Assembly (NCBI GenBank): GCA_934351835.1 | Contig: CAKRJP010000001.1 | Coordinates: 124,001 to 188,000, forward strand | From: an uncultured Lachnospiraceae bacterium | Lineage (GTDB): Bacteria > Bacillota > Clostridia > Lachnospirales > Lachnospiraceae | Direction: 5' to 3' | Length of the DNA: 64,000 nucleotides | Part shown: positions 16,946 to 25,051 of the stretch, in pieces | Position numbering within the stretch: the first letter of the stretch is position 1 | How the letters are laid out: every line of letters begins with the position of its first letter | The notes under the pieces: generated by a model | Told to the model about the DNA's origin: nothing | What the model saw: the letters and a program-made list of their open reading frames with translations, nothing else | The model's database searches: none | Program-made: the position numbers and the translations under genes

Positions 16946-18310
16946 ATGAGTGATGTAAACAATGAAACAAAACAGGCCAGCTCGATTGCTCCGATTAAAA
17001 AAGAGGATCGTATCATGGGTTGGGGTTCCAACACTATGTTATGGCTTGGCGGATGTATCTCAATTGGTACATTATCTATGGGTTCTGCTCAGCTTGACAA
17101 CGGACTTAACTTATTACAGTTATTCCTTGCAGTACTGATCGGTTCTACAATCTTAGTTGTAGGTATCGCAGCAAATGACCAGTTCTCATATGTAACAGGA
17201 GCACCTTACGCTGTACAGCTTAAGATGTCATTTGGTACAAAGGGAAGTATCGTACCTGTATTTATCAGAGGACTCCCTGCTATCGTGTGGTATGGTTACC
17301 AGACATGGCTTGGTGGTACAGCTATCAACAACATTTTCCGTGCATTCGGTGTAGATATCCAGTACGGTTATGTTATTTTCTTCATCCTGTTCCAGTTAGT
17401 ACAGATTTATCTGTCAACAAAAGGATTCCAGGGTGCTAAATGGGTAGGAAACATCGGTGGTGTAGTTATTACACTTGCTATGATCTACTTATTATATCTG
17501 TGTCTGACAACACAGTGGGATGCAATTTCAAACAACTTGCTTGGTATTGAAGGAACATGGGGAATGCCATTCGTAGCAGCTATCATTGCTTTCTTCGGTA
17601 ATAGTACAACCGTTATGTTGAATGCCGGTGACTACTCTCGTGAGATGAAAGATGGTTATTCAGCACCGGTTCGTGGAGTGTCATACTTCTTAGCTATGGT
17701 TCCTGCAACTGTACTGCTTGGTATGATCGGAGCAATGGCTTGCTCAGCTACAGGTGTTGCTAACCCGATCAATGCATTCTACGAGATGGTTGATAGCAAA
17801 ATCGTACTTGTTGTAACTCTTTGCTTCATTATCATGGCTCAGTTATCAACAAACCTTGCTTCAAACGTAATCCCGCCTGCATATGCATTTATGGATGTAT
17901 TCAAGATGAAACATAGAACAGCAGTTATCTTGGTAGGTGTTCTGGCAGTTTGTACTTGCCCATGGATTCTGACAAACGATAGCTCAGCAGCAGGACTTGC
18001 ATTATTCTGTAAGATTTACACAGCATTCTTCGGACCGATCTTTGCAGTACTGATCACAGATTACTTCATTCTTCACAGAAGAAAAGTTTCTGAGTCATTA
18101 CTGAACGACCTGTATCAGGAAGATGGAGATCATAAGGGTGTTAACTGGGCAGCAATTATTGCTATTGCAGTTGGAGCTGTTATTGGATTGTTCAACGTTG
18201 ATATTTCCTTCTTTACAGCAACAATCCCAACAGGACTTATTTTCTACTTCGGTATGAAGTACATGCCATCATGTGCTAACTTCAGAAAAGGTACAACATT
18301 AGACAAATAA
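16946..18310 (+). CDS. NCS1-family allantoin/nucleobase permease (copy 1)
   Basis: A 454-residue integral membrane protein with about 12 hydrophobic segments. NCS1 features include a charged N-terminus, then MGWGSNTMLWLGGCISIGTL, RGLPAIVWYGYQTWLGGTAI in the TM3 region, and SQxxTN-like QLSTNLASNVIPPAYA in TM8. NCS1 proteins import allantoin, hydantoins or purines with sodium or protons. It is 27 bp after allB1 with AAGGAGAGAG as RBS. Allantoin is the most likely substrate by context. Confidence 0.9.
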   Translation: MSDVNNETKQASSIAPIKKEDRIMGWGSNTMLWLGGCISIGTLSMGSAQLDNGLNLLQLFLAVLIGSTILVVGIAANDQFSYVTGAPYAVQLKMSFGTKGSIVPVFIRGLPAIVWYGYQTWLGGTAINNIFRAFGVDIQYGYVIFFILFQLVQIYLSTKGFQGAKWVGNIGGVVITLAMIYLLYLCLTTQWDAISNNLLGIEGTWGMPFVAAIIAFFGNSTTVMLNAGDYSREMKDGYSAPVRGVSYFLAMVPATVLLGMIGAMACSATGVANPINAFYEMVDSKIVLVVTLCFIIMAQLSTNLASNVIPPAYAFMDVFKMKHRTAVILVGVLAVCTCPWILTNDSSAAGLALFCKIYTAFFGPIFAVLITDYFILHRRKVSESLLNDLYQEDGDHKGVNWAAIIAIAVGAVIGLFNVDISFFTATIPTGLIFYFGMKYMPSCANFRKGTTLDK

Positions 18311-18325
18311 TCTTTAGGTTATTAC

Positions 18326-18361
18326 ATGGAGCGTTACGATATGGTGTGACGCTCCATTTTT
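18326..18361 (+). terminator. Terminator after NCS1 permease 1
   Basis: ATGGAGCGT / ACGCTCCAT 9-bp stem with a 14-nt loop, followed by TTTT. Confidence 0.8.
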
Positions 18362-18380
18362 AAAGATAAGGATGAGATTT

Positions 18381-19049
18381 ATGAATCAGGACGTTATAGA
18401 GTTTACAAGAGAATTAAAAGACTTGTCTGCATTGGAACAGTCCCTTTGCAAGCAGGAAAAGGTAAAAAAAGCATATGCGGATTATATACTGGAGCCGAAA
18501 GAACCGCCGGCATATCATAACCGTGCATCTTTGGGAATGATCTCCCTTTCTGCAACATGGGTAATCTTCGATGTGTTTGCTTATGTAATGAAATATACGA
18601 AGATCGCGATCGGAGCGTCAATATTTACAGTTCTGCTGATATTGTTGTTTGTGGCATTGCAGGTGCGTGGAAGACGGGCGCAGACGAGACTTTTGAATGA
18701 ATACGAAGAATATGCCAAAACATACGAATTGGTGAAACTGTTGGAAGAACCAAATCAGAGAACAAGAAGAGTTCTTGAAAAATTATATGAAAAAAGTAAT
18801 GTTTACGAAAGATACCGTAATTTAAATGCAGTATGTGCATTATATGAATATCTGGATACAGATAAAGCGTCTGAGATCTACGGAGCGGCAAGTGTCTACC
18901 ATTATTATGACAAAGAGTTCCAGAAAGGACTTGTCCCGGATATCAGCAAAGAAATTGAAAATGACATTACATCTGCAGAACAGATTCCTGAGTTCTGTGT
19001 GAGTGTGAATGAGTTGTTAGATACAGTAGAAAAGAAATACAGATTATAA
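18381..19049 (+). CDS. Unknown membrane protein with two TM segments
   Basis: A 222-residue protein not recognised. A hydrophilic N-terminus (about 1-50) precedes two close TM helices at about 54-95. The rest is a charged, helical region with likely coiled-coil character (about 96-150) and an acidic C-terminus. ATG 18381 is chosen over 18372 because the RBS ATAAGG is then well spaced. It lies between the two allantoinase-permease pairs and is flanked by terminators, so it probably has its own promoter. No function assigned. Confidence 0.75.
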   Translation: MNQDVIEFTRELKDLSALEQSLCKQEKVKKAYADYILEPKEPPAYHNRASLGMISLSATWVIFDVFAYVMKYTKIAIGASIFTVLLILLFVALQVRGRRAQTRLLNEYEEYAKTYELVKLLEEPNQRTRRVLEKLYEKSNVYERYRNLNAVCALYEYLDTDKASEIYGAASVYHYYDKEFQKGLVPDISKEIENDITSAEQIPEFCVSVNELLDTVEKKYRL

Positions 19050-19058
19050 ACAAAAAAT

Positions 19059-19105
19059 AAAAACTGGTTTTTGAAAATATCAAAAATTGGTTTTTATTTT
19101 TTATG
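19059..19105 (+). terminator. Terminator with G-U rich stem
   Basis: AAAAACTGGTTTTTG pairs with CAAAAATTGGTTTTT over 15 positions with three G-U pairs, loop of 7, followed by ATTTTTT. It ends the unknown gene before it. Confidence 0.75.
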
Positions 19106-19180
19106 CCATAAAAACGTTGCGAGAATATTGAAAACCGCATTTTAATGGGGAATTGGCAAATCAAACTATATAAATTGCAT

Positions 19181-19288
19181 AAAAATCTGGTTGAATTTTG
19201 TACAAATAGAGGAATAGTAATTTTTGCATAAAAAATGTATAATTAACAAGTAAATTAGTTGTTAAGATTGACCGGATGTAAATCTTAA
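19181..19288 (+). promoter_or_regulatory. Regulatory region of allantoinase copy 2
   Basis: AAAAATCTGGTTGA (19181-19194) sits directly beside the palindrome TTTGTACAAA (19197-19206). A perfect -10 TATAAT is at 19238-19243, but no good -35 is found 17 bp upstream, suggesting activator dependence. In the leader, TTAAGATT / AATCTTAA (19262-19288) can form an 8-bp stem just before the RBS at about 19292. Confidence 0.5.
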
Positions 19289-19306
19289 TGCAAGGAGGGA
19301 AAATTT

Positions 19307-20680
19307 ATGTATGATGTATTAGTAAAAAATGGTAGAATCGTTACTGCTGATGCCATCACAGAAGGCAATATTGCCATCAAAGATGGTAAGATTGCAGCAA
19401 TTTTAGTAAAAGGCGATGAACCAGAAGCAACAAAAGTAATTGATGCGAAGAATAATTATGTATTCCCAGGTGCTATCGACACACATGCTCATTTAAATGA
19501 TCCGGGATTTGAGTGGCGTGAGGATTATGAGCATGGAACTGCAGCCGCAGCTCTGGGCGGATATACAACAGTTATTGACATGCCTCTTCAGAATGATCCA
19601 TGTATGACAAATGCAGAAGCATTTGATTTCAAAGAGAACAAAGTTTCTCCGAACGCATACGTTGATTACTGTTTCTGGGGCGGACTTACAAGCTACAACT
19701 TTGATGACCTGAAAGAACTGGATGAAAAAGGTTGCGTTTCATTCAAATCTTTCATTGGACCAGTATCTCCGGATTATGAGTCACTGAACTATGGACAGGC
19801 TCTGGAAGCTATGGACATCATCAAACAGTTTGATGGACGTGCAGGATTCCACTGCGAAGACTATGCGATCATCAAGAACCAGGAAAAGAGAATGAAAGAA
19901 GCTGGCCGTAATGACTGGAAAGCATTCCTTGAGTCTCGTCCGGTAGTAGCTGAGATCGTTGCAACAGACGCAATCATCGAGATTGCAAAAGCTACAGGAT
20001 GTAAAGCACATATCTGTCATGTATCTCACCCGGCAGTTGCTAAAAAGATTAAAGCAGCACAGGATGAAGGATATGATATCACAGCAGAGACATGTACACA
20101 TTATCTGACATTTACAAATGAAGATGTTATCGAGAAAGGACCACTTTTCAAATGCGCACCGATCCTTCAGCCAAAAGAAGCTGTTGAGGAGATGTGGGAG
20201 TATGTAAAAGCTGGTGTGTTCAGCGGAATTGCTTCTGACCATTCACCATGCTCATACGATGAGAAATACAATGAGATCCTTGGAAACAAGATTGAAACTG
20301 TATTCGATGTATGGGGTGGATGCTCTGGTATCCAGAGTGGTTTCCAGGCAACATTCAGCGAAGGTGTTGTAAAACGTGGCGTATGCCCTACAGTACTTGC
20401 TAATGCAATGTCTGTACAGCCTGCAAAAGCTTTTGGAATCTATGGTAAGAAAGGTGATATCAAACCTGGATTTGATGCCGATCTTCTGATCGTAGATCCA
20501 GACAAAGAGTGGGAGATCACAGAGGATTCTCTGCTCTATGTAAATAAGATTTCTGCATTCGTTGGACTGAAAGGAAAAGGACTTCCGGTTGTGACAATGG
20601 TTCGCGGTAACGTGATCGCTGAGGACGGCAAGATCGTTGCTGAGAAGGGTGTAGGAAACCTGGTTAAGAAATTAAAATAA
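19307..20680 (+). CDS. allB: Allantoinase / related cyclic amidohydrolase (copy 2)
   Basis: A 457-residue paralogue of the allantoinase at 15.5 kb. It keeps the HAHLNDPG metal motif, the lysine segment (VSFKSFIGPVSPDY), ICHVSHP, ETCTHYL and SDHSPC. Differences from copy 1 at HLNEPG/HLNDPG and ETCPHYL/ETCTHYL could reflect a shifted substrate, for example another hydantoin or the opposite allantoin enantiomer. AAGGAGGG precedes the ATG. It is followed after 42 bp by a second NCS1 permease, repeating the copy 1 arrangement. Confidence 0.88.
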   Translation: MYDVLVKNGRIVTADAITEGNIAIKDGKIAAILVKGDEPEATKVIDAKNNYVFPGAIDTHAHLNDPGFEWREDYEHGTAAAALGGYTTVIDMPLQNDPCMTNAEAFDFKENKVSPNAYVDYCFWGGLTSYNFDDLKELDEKGCVSFKSFIGPVSPDYESLNYGQALEAMDIIKQFDGRAGFHCEDYAIIKNQEKRMKEAGRNDWKAFLESRPVVAEIVATDAIIEIAKATGCKAHICHVSHPAVAKKIKAAQDEGYDITAETCTHYLTFTNEDVIEKGPLFKCAPILQPKEAVEEMWEYVKAGVFSGIASDHSPCSYDEKYNEILGNKIETVFDVWGGCSGIQSGFQATFSEGVVKRGVCPTVLANAMSVQPAKAFGIYGKKGDIKPGFDADLLIVDPDKEWEITEDSLLYVNKISAFVGLKGKGLPVVTMVRGNVIAEDGKIVAEKGVGNLVKKLK

Positions 20681-20722
20681 TGTTAGTTTTTGAGAGACAA
20701 CAGAATTAAGGAGAGAGATTTT

Positions 20723-22084
20723 ATGAGTATAGTTGACAACAAAGCGTTGAATCCTGAGCTTGTCAAAAACGTTGACAAAGACCTTCAGCCAACGCAGAAA
20801 CGTATTATGGGTCCGGTATCTTATGCGGCAAGTTTTATGGGTGGATGTGTATCCATCGGTACATTCTCCATGGGAGCAGGACTGATCGGTGAATTAACTG
20901 TAGTACAGGCTATCATTGCTATGTGTATCGGATGTCTGGTTATCGCAATCGCGCTTGCCATCATCGGAGAAGCAGGACATGTTTATGGTATCCCATTTAC
21001 AGTACAGTTAAGAAGTAGTTTTGGATTCACAGGAGTTAAGATCCCTGGTGTACTCCGTGGACTTCCGGCTATTGTATGGTTTGGATATCAGAGCTGGGTA
21101 GGTGCCGGCGCGATCAACAGTTGTTTCCATATTTTATTTGGAATTGACTGTCTGCCAGTTGTTTATGTATTGTTTACAATCCTTCAGGTTGCACTTGCAA
21201 TTAAGGGATTCGAGGGAATCAAATGGATGGAGAATATTTCTTGTGTCTTCATCATTGCAATCCTGGTATACATGCTTTATGTAGTAAATACTCAGTTTGC
21301 TACAGAGATCGGAGATGTATTCTCTGGAATCAAGGGAACATGGGGAATGCCATTCTGGGCTGCAACAACTTCATTCCTTGGAATTTACTCAACAATGATC
21401 ATCAATGCATCTGACTACTCACGTAATGCAACTGATGATATTAAGCCAGTAAAAGCAGCAAGCATTTACACAATCGCAATCCTTCCAGTTACACTGTTCA
21501 TGGGTCTGATCGGACTTTTAGTTACAGCAGCAACAGGAAACAGCGATCCAGTAACTGTATTCTCAACAACAATGGACAGCAAGTTCCTTACAATCCTGAC
21601 ACTGCTCTTTATCGCATTTGCTCAGGTTACAACAAACGTATTGAACAACATCGTACCACCTGCATACGTGCTGATGGAGTCATTCAAGATGAAATGGTCA
21701 TATGCAACCATCCTTGTTGGTGTATTATCTATCTGCGTAATGCCTTGGAAATTAGTTACAGCTGAGTCTGCTGCAGGTCTGAACCTGTTCACACAGTTCT
21801 ACTCAGCATTCCTTGGACCTATCTTTGCAGTAATGGCTGTTGACTACTACATCCTTCGTAAGAAGAAACTGGACATCAACCGTATGTACGACAAAGAAGG
21901 ACCGTACAAAGGAATTAACTGGGCAGCAGTAATCGCTATTATTGTTGGATCTGTTTGCTCGCTGATCATTGTTAAACTGTCATGGTATGTAAGCTTGATC
22001 CCTACAGGTCTTGTATATTACTTCCTGATGAAGACAATGAAGAGCTGCGAAGGATTCCGCGTAGGTACAATTTTTGAGAAATAA
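20723..22084 (+). CDS. NCS1-family permease (copy 2)
   Basis: A 453-residue 12-TM transporter, homologous to the copy at 16.9 kb. Motifs: RIMGPVSYAASFMGGCVSIG, RGLPAIVWFGYQSWVGAGAI, then QVTTNVLNNIVPPAYV. ATG 20723 follows AAGGAGAGAG; the frame opens earlier at a TTG that overlaps this RBS. Its pairing with a distinct allantoinase suggests a separate or differently regulated uptake route for allantoin or a related cyclic ureide. Confidence 0.9.
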   Translation: MSIVDNKALNPELVKNVDKDLQPTQKRIMGPVSYAASFMGGCVSIGTFSMGAGLIGELTVVQAIIAMCIGCLVIAIALAIIGEAGHVYGIPFTVQLRSSFGFTGVKIPGVLRGLPAIVWFGYQSWVGAGAINSCFHILFGIDCLPVVYVLFTILQVALAIKGFEGIKWMENISCVFIIAILVYMLYVVNTQFATEIGDVFSGIKGTWGMPFWAATTSFLGIYSTMIINASDYSRNATDDIKPVKAASIYTIAILPVTLFMGLIGLLVTAATGNSDPVTVFSTTMDSKFLTILTLLFIAFAQVTTNVLNNIVPPAYVLMESFKMKWSYATILVGVLSICVMPWKLVTAESAAGLNLFTQFYSAFLGPIFAVMAVDYYILRKKKLDINRMYDKEGPYKGINWAAVIAIIVGSVCSLIIVKLSWYVSLIPTGLVYYFLMKTMKSCEGFRVGTIFEK

Positions 22085-22111
22085 TAGTTTTAAATTTACA
22101 TAATTTCAGGA

Positions 22112-22143
22112 GAAGTCCCGGGCAGTACAGTCCGGGACAACTT
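22112..22143 (+). other. Stem-loop after permease 2
   Basis: GTCCCGG / CCGGGAC stem, extendable by GAA/TTC around a small bulge, without a clear T tract. It could be a weak terminator or an mRNA-stabilising hairpin. Confidence 0.5.
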
Positions 22144-22168
22144 CGTTTAAGAAAATAGGAGAAAATGT

Positions 22169-22579
22169 ATGAAATTTAAAGGAAAAATCGCACCTTGGTG
22201 GTACTTACTCATCGTCCTTTTAAATGGTTTTGTAATCGGACTTTCTGTGAAATACGGATTCCATTATATTTCTTTCTTTTACATAGTTCCAGTCATCGTA
22301 TTGGATGTATACTTGATTCCGGTTTGCTTTGTGAATTATATTTCATTTGAAAAAGATAAATTGTATGTGAAGTTCGGATTATCAAAAGAAGAGATCCCTT
22401 ACGAAAATATTATATCTATGCAGAAGACCAGTGGATTTTGTCTTTCTTACTGTGCATCTATGGACAATGTGATGTTAAGATGTAAAAAGAATGAGAAGAT
22501 TGTTGTGGCTTTGCAGGACAATAAGGGATTTATGGATGAACTTCAGAACCATAATAAAAAAATCAAGCGTTTTATTTAA
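22169..22579 (+). CDS. Small membrane protein with PH-like domain
   Basis: A 136-residue protein with two N-terminal TM helices (about 10-32 and 35-58) and a C-terminal soluble part (ISFEKDKLYVKFGLSKEEIP) that looks like a bacterial PH-type fold. Such proteins are common and poorly understood in Clostridia. GGAG precedes the ATG. It is 18 bp before the next small gene and probably co-transcribed with it. No clear link to allantoin use. Confidence 0.7.
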   Translation: MKFKGKIAPWWYLLIVLLNGFVIGLSVKYGFHYISFFYIVPVIVLDVYLIPVCFVNYISFEKDKLYVKFGLSKEEIPYENIISMQKTSGFCLSYCASMDNVMLRCKKNEKIVVALQDNKGFMDELQNHNKKIKRFI

Positions 22580-22597
22580 CAGAAGAGGTGACAGATT

Positions 22598-22945
22598 ATG
22601 GGAATTATGGACACCAGATATCCGGCGTATGAAGTGAGAAAGAGTGCGGATGGCACTGTGAAAAATTTTCTTCGCAGACTGGAGCTGGATAAGAAGAAAG
22701 GGATTGTGGTACGTTTAGATAGCAAGTATGGACTGTTTGGAGCTATAGATCGCGTCATAAAGGTACAAAGTTATAAGTGTCTGGAGACGGGGCAGCGCAG
22801 TAAAAACGGAATCAAGGCGGAGAATGATCTGTATGTATGCGTAACCGATGAAAAAGGAAAAGAGACTGTATTTCGGTTTACAATGGACATGCATTATAAA
22901 GTAATAAAAAAATATCTTGTAAAATATGAGAAGAGAACAAAATAG
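22598..22945 (+). CDS. Hypothetical protein, 115 aa
   Basis: Not recognised. A basic, soluble 115-residue protein (K-rich) with no TM segment, no Cys cluster and no obvious DNA-binding helix pair. Its RBS is AGAGGTG. It is the last gene before a strong bidirectional terminator whose 5' arm overlaps its stop codon. Confidence 0.65.
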   Translation: MGIMDTRYPAYEVRKSADGTVKNFLRRLELDKKKGIVVRLDSKYGLFGAIDRVIKVQSYKCLETGQRSKNGIKAENDLYVCVTDEKGKETVFRFTMDMHYKVIKKYLVKYEKRTK

Positions 22946-22985
22946 CAGGACGGGAATCTCCCAACCTGCTATTTTGTTCTCTTTA
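22931..22985. terminator. Bidirectional terminator
   Basis: A perfect 19-bp stem (AAGAGAACAAAATAGCAGG and its complement at 22965-22983) with A-rich and T-rich flanks, between convergent genes. It serves both. Confidence 0.9.
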
Positions 22986-22999
22986 TCTATGGATTCCGC

Positions 23000-23884
23000 T
23001 TAGTTTTCTCTGGAGCCCACACGTCCTTCATTTCGAGGCATCTTTTCTTCCATGAAAGTAAGTGTAGTCTCTAACAGACGGTCTGTAAACGGACTGTCTG
23101 GCTCGCGGTCAAAGTCATGAGTGGTAGTAGCGGCAATAAAACGTTTCGGACGGTAACGGTTACAAAGTTCCAGGAACTCCTGATAAGGTACATCGGTGTC
23201 CCCTGTACTATGAGCACAGAACAGTGGGCATGGGAAAGAATCCTTTGTACGGAGAGAGTAGTCCAGTAAGAAGAATTTGTCCCTTCCTTCATAGAGAAGT
23301 TCTTTCCATTTGCCGGTCTGTCTTGCGTAGACATAGACGCTGTAATGTGTGTCCAAATCTCCGTTTGCGTGTAAACCTTCCGGCTCGGCATTCAGGCAGG
23401 TTTCATCGATTTTTGGAAGTTTGCAGTAGAATCTGCTTGGTGTATGGTACCAGTTGTCACATAAGAAACCATAACCATAGTAAGAAAGAACTCCGACAGG
23501 TTTCTCTTTAAGCTTGCCGCTTGCAGCGGCAATCAGACACAGATAAGCTCCGGATGAACGTCCCCATAAGAAGTATGGAAGAGGTTCATCGACATATCTC
23601 ATGGCATTGTCGATATAATCGTTGATGGAATCGCAGACATCCTCCATGATTAGATCGAGTTTTGCAGCCGGGGATAACGGATAATCAAATGCTATGATAG
23701 TATATCCTGCAGCAGTCAGTGCGTTTAAATGTTTCTCTGGTAAATCTTCACGATTTCCATATAATAATCCACCGCCGTGAAAATACAGGACACAGGCTTG
23801 TGAAGTATTAGCGTCATCAGTGTAAACGGTGGCGCATTTGTGGTATGGAGAATCGGTAATATCGATAATCTTTTGTTGAATCAT
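23000..23884 (-). CDS. Alpha/beta hydrolase, HSL-like
   Basis: A 294-residue esterase/lipase-type hydrolase: oxyanion motif HGGG, nucleophile elbow GRSSGAY, acid within HSTGDTDVP and His in TTHDFD. It has no signal peptide. It is divergent from allE and shares its regulatory gap, including a CCGGTT site, so it may belong to the allantoin regulon. No esterase step is known in allantoin degradation, so the substrate is open; a ureido or carbamoyl ester, or a side-product clean-up role, is speculation. Confidence 0.82.
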   Translation of the reverse strand: MIQQKIIDITDSPYHKCATVYTDDANTSQACVLYFHGGGLLYGNREDLPEKHLNALTAAGYTIIAFDYPLSPAAKLDLIMEDVCDSINDYIDNAMRYVDEPLPYFLWGRSSGAYLCLIAAASGKLKEKPVGVLSYYGYGFLCDNWYHTPSRFYCKLPKIDETCLNAEPEGLHANGDLDTHYSVYVYARQTGKWKELLYEGRDKFFLLDYSLRTKDSFPCPLFCAHSTGDTDVPYQEFLELCNRYRPKRFIAATTTHDFDREPDSPFTDRLLETTLTFMEEKMPRNEGRVGSREN

Positions 23885-24198
23885 AATTTTTCCACTCCCT
23901 TAAAATTAAAATCCGGTTACTAACATTAAAAAAATAATAAATTAATTTGAAAAAATATGTGTATTGTATACACGTGAAAGTATAGCACAGCATAGTAAAA
24001 AAGTGAATATGGCTATATATTAATTATAGGAAATGACAGAATAGACAAAAAAATCTAAGGTTATTTGTCTAAAATGCCACTTGAAAATTTATTAAAATCT
24101 GGTTTATTATATAATCATAAAAAGTGGTTGACCTATTAGTGCTGACCAAAGCATTTAATAAAATTAATTTTCAGAGAGAAGAAAGAGAGGAATTTTTC
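23885..24198 (+). promoter_or_regulatory. Divergent regulatory region of the hydrolase and allE
   Basis: No gene in this 314-bp AT-rich gap. It contains AAAATCCGGTTACTAA (23908-23923), a palindromic TGTATACA inside GTGTATTGTATACAC (23959-23973), and an inverted repeat TAGACAAA / TTTGTCTA (24042-24071). A third box, AAAATCTGGTTTATTA (24094-24109), touches the -10 TATAAT (24110-24115). The -35 is poor, which suits activator-dependent transcription of allE. Confidence 0.5.
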
Positions 24199-24987
24199 AT
24201 GAGTTATTTAAATGGTCAAGTTGGATATCGCGAGGAGTTATTAGACACACGTACAATTGTTAAAAAAGATAATTACGTAATCCTTGAACCAGACGGACTG
24301 GTAAAGAACGTTGTTCCTGGATATGAGGGATGCGACGTAACAATCTTAGGATCACCTGCAATGGGAGCTGACTTCGCTGATTACTTAGTAACAGTACACG
24401 AAGGCGGAAAGAACACAGGTATCGGTGGGGAAGGTATCGAGTCTTTCTTATATGTGATTGAAGGTGAAGTAAGTGTTAAAAATGATGAGAAATCAGCTGA
24501 CTTAACAGCAGGTGGATACATCTACTCACCAGCAGGAAACGATATTACATTCACAAGCAAAGGATCTGCAGATGCTAAGTTATATGTTTACAGACGTAGA
24601 TATACAGCATTAGAAGGATACAAAGCTTATACAGTTATCAACAACGTAAATGACATGGAATACATGGAGTACGAAGGAATGACAAACTGCCACAGCAAAG
24701 ATTTACTTCCTTCAGCTAAGGATCTTGGATTTGATATGAACATGCATATCTTAAAATTCAAACTGGGAGCTTCTCACGGATACATCGAGACACACATCCA
24801 GGAGCACGGAATGTACTTCTTAAGTGGAAAAGGAATGTACCGCGTAGATAACGAGTGGATCCCTGTAAAGAAAGGTGACTACATGTTCTTAGATGCATAC
24901 TGCCCACAGGCTTGTTACGCAGTAGGACGTGAAGATGACCTGATCTACATCTACTCTAAAGACTGCAATAGAGACGTTCAGTTATAA
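24199..24987 (+). CDS. allE: (S)-ureidoglycine aminohydrolase
   Basis: The 262-residue bicupin hydrolyses (S)-ureidoglycine to (S)-ureidoglycolate and ammonia. The C-terminal cupin carries the Mn ligands E197, H199, H203 and Q237. Their spacing (+2, +6, +40) matches the known plant enzyme. The ATG at 24199 is 8 bp after AGAGAGG and gives the E. coli AllE length (261); the longer frame to 24124 is AT-rich leader. It begins the operon allE-allD-fdrA/ylbE-arcC. Confidence 0.95.
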   Translation: MSYLNGQVGYREELLDTRTIVKKDNYVILEPDGLVKNVVPGYEGCDVTILGSPAMGADFADYLVTVHEGGKNTGIGGEGIESFLYVIEGEVSVKNDEKSADLTAGGYIYSPAGNDITFTSKGSADAKLYVYRRRYTALEGYKAYTVINNVNDMEYMEYEGMTNCHSKDLLPSAKDLGFDMNMHILKFKLGASHGYIETHIQEHGMYFLSGKGMYRVDNEWIPVKKGDYMFLDAYCPQACYAVGREDDLIYIYSKDCNRDVQL

Positions 24988-25051
24988 TTAACAAATTAAT
25001 TAACAGATACTATTAATTATTTTATTAAAAAGAAAGGAAAAACAAAACGTC

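Noticed and set aside
19059..19105. Two CTGGTT/TTGGTT boxes thought at first to be operators
   Set aside because: They form a perfect stem with G-U pairs followed by a T run, so a terminator explains them better.
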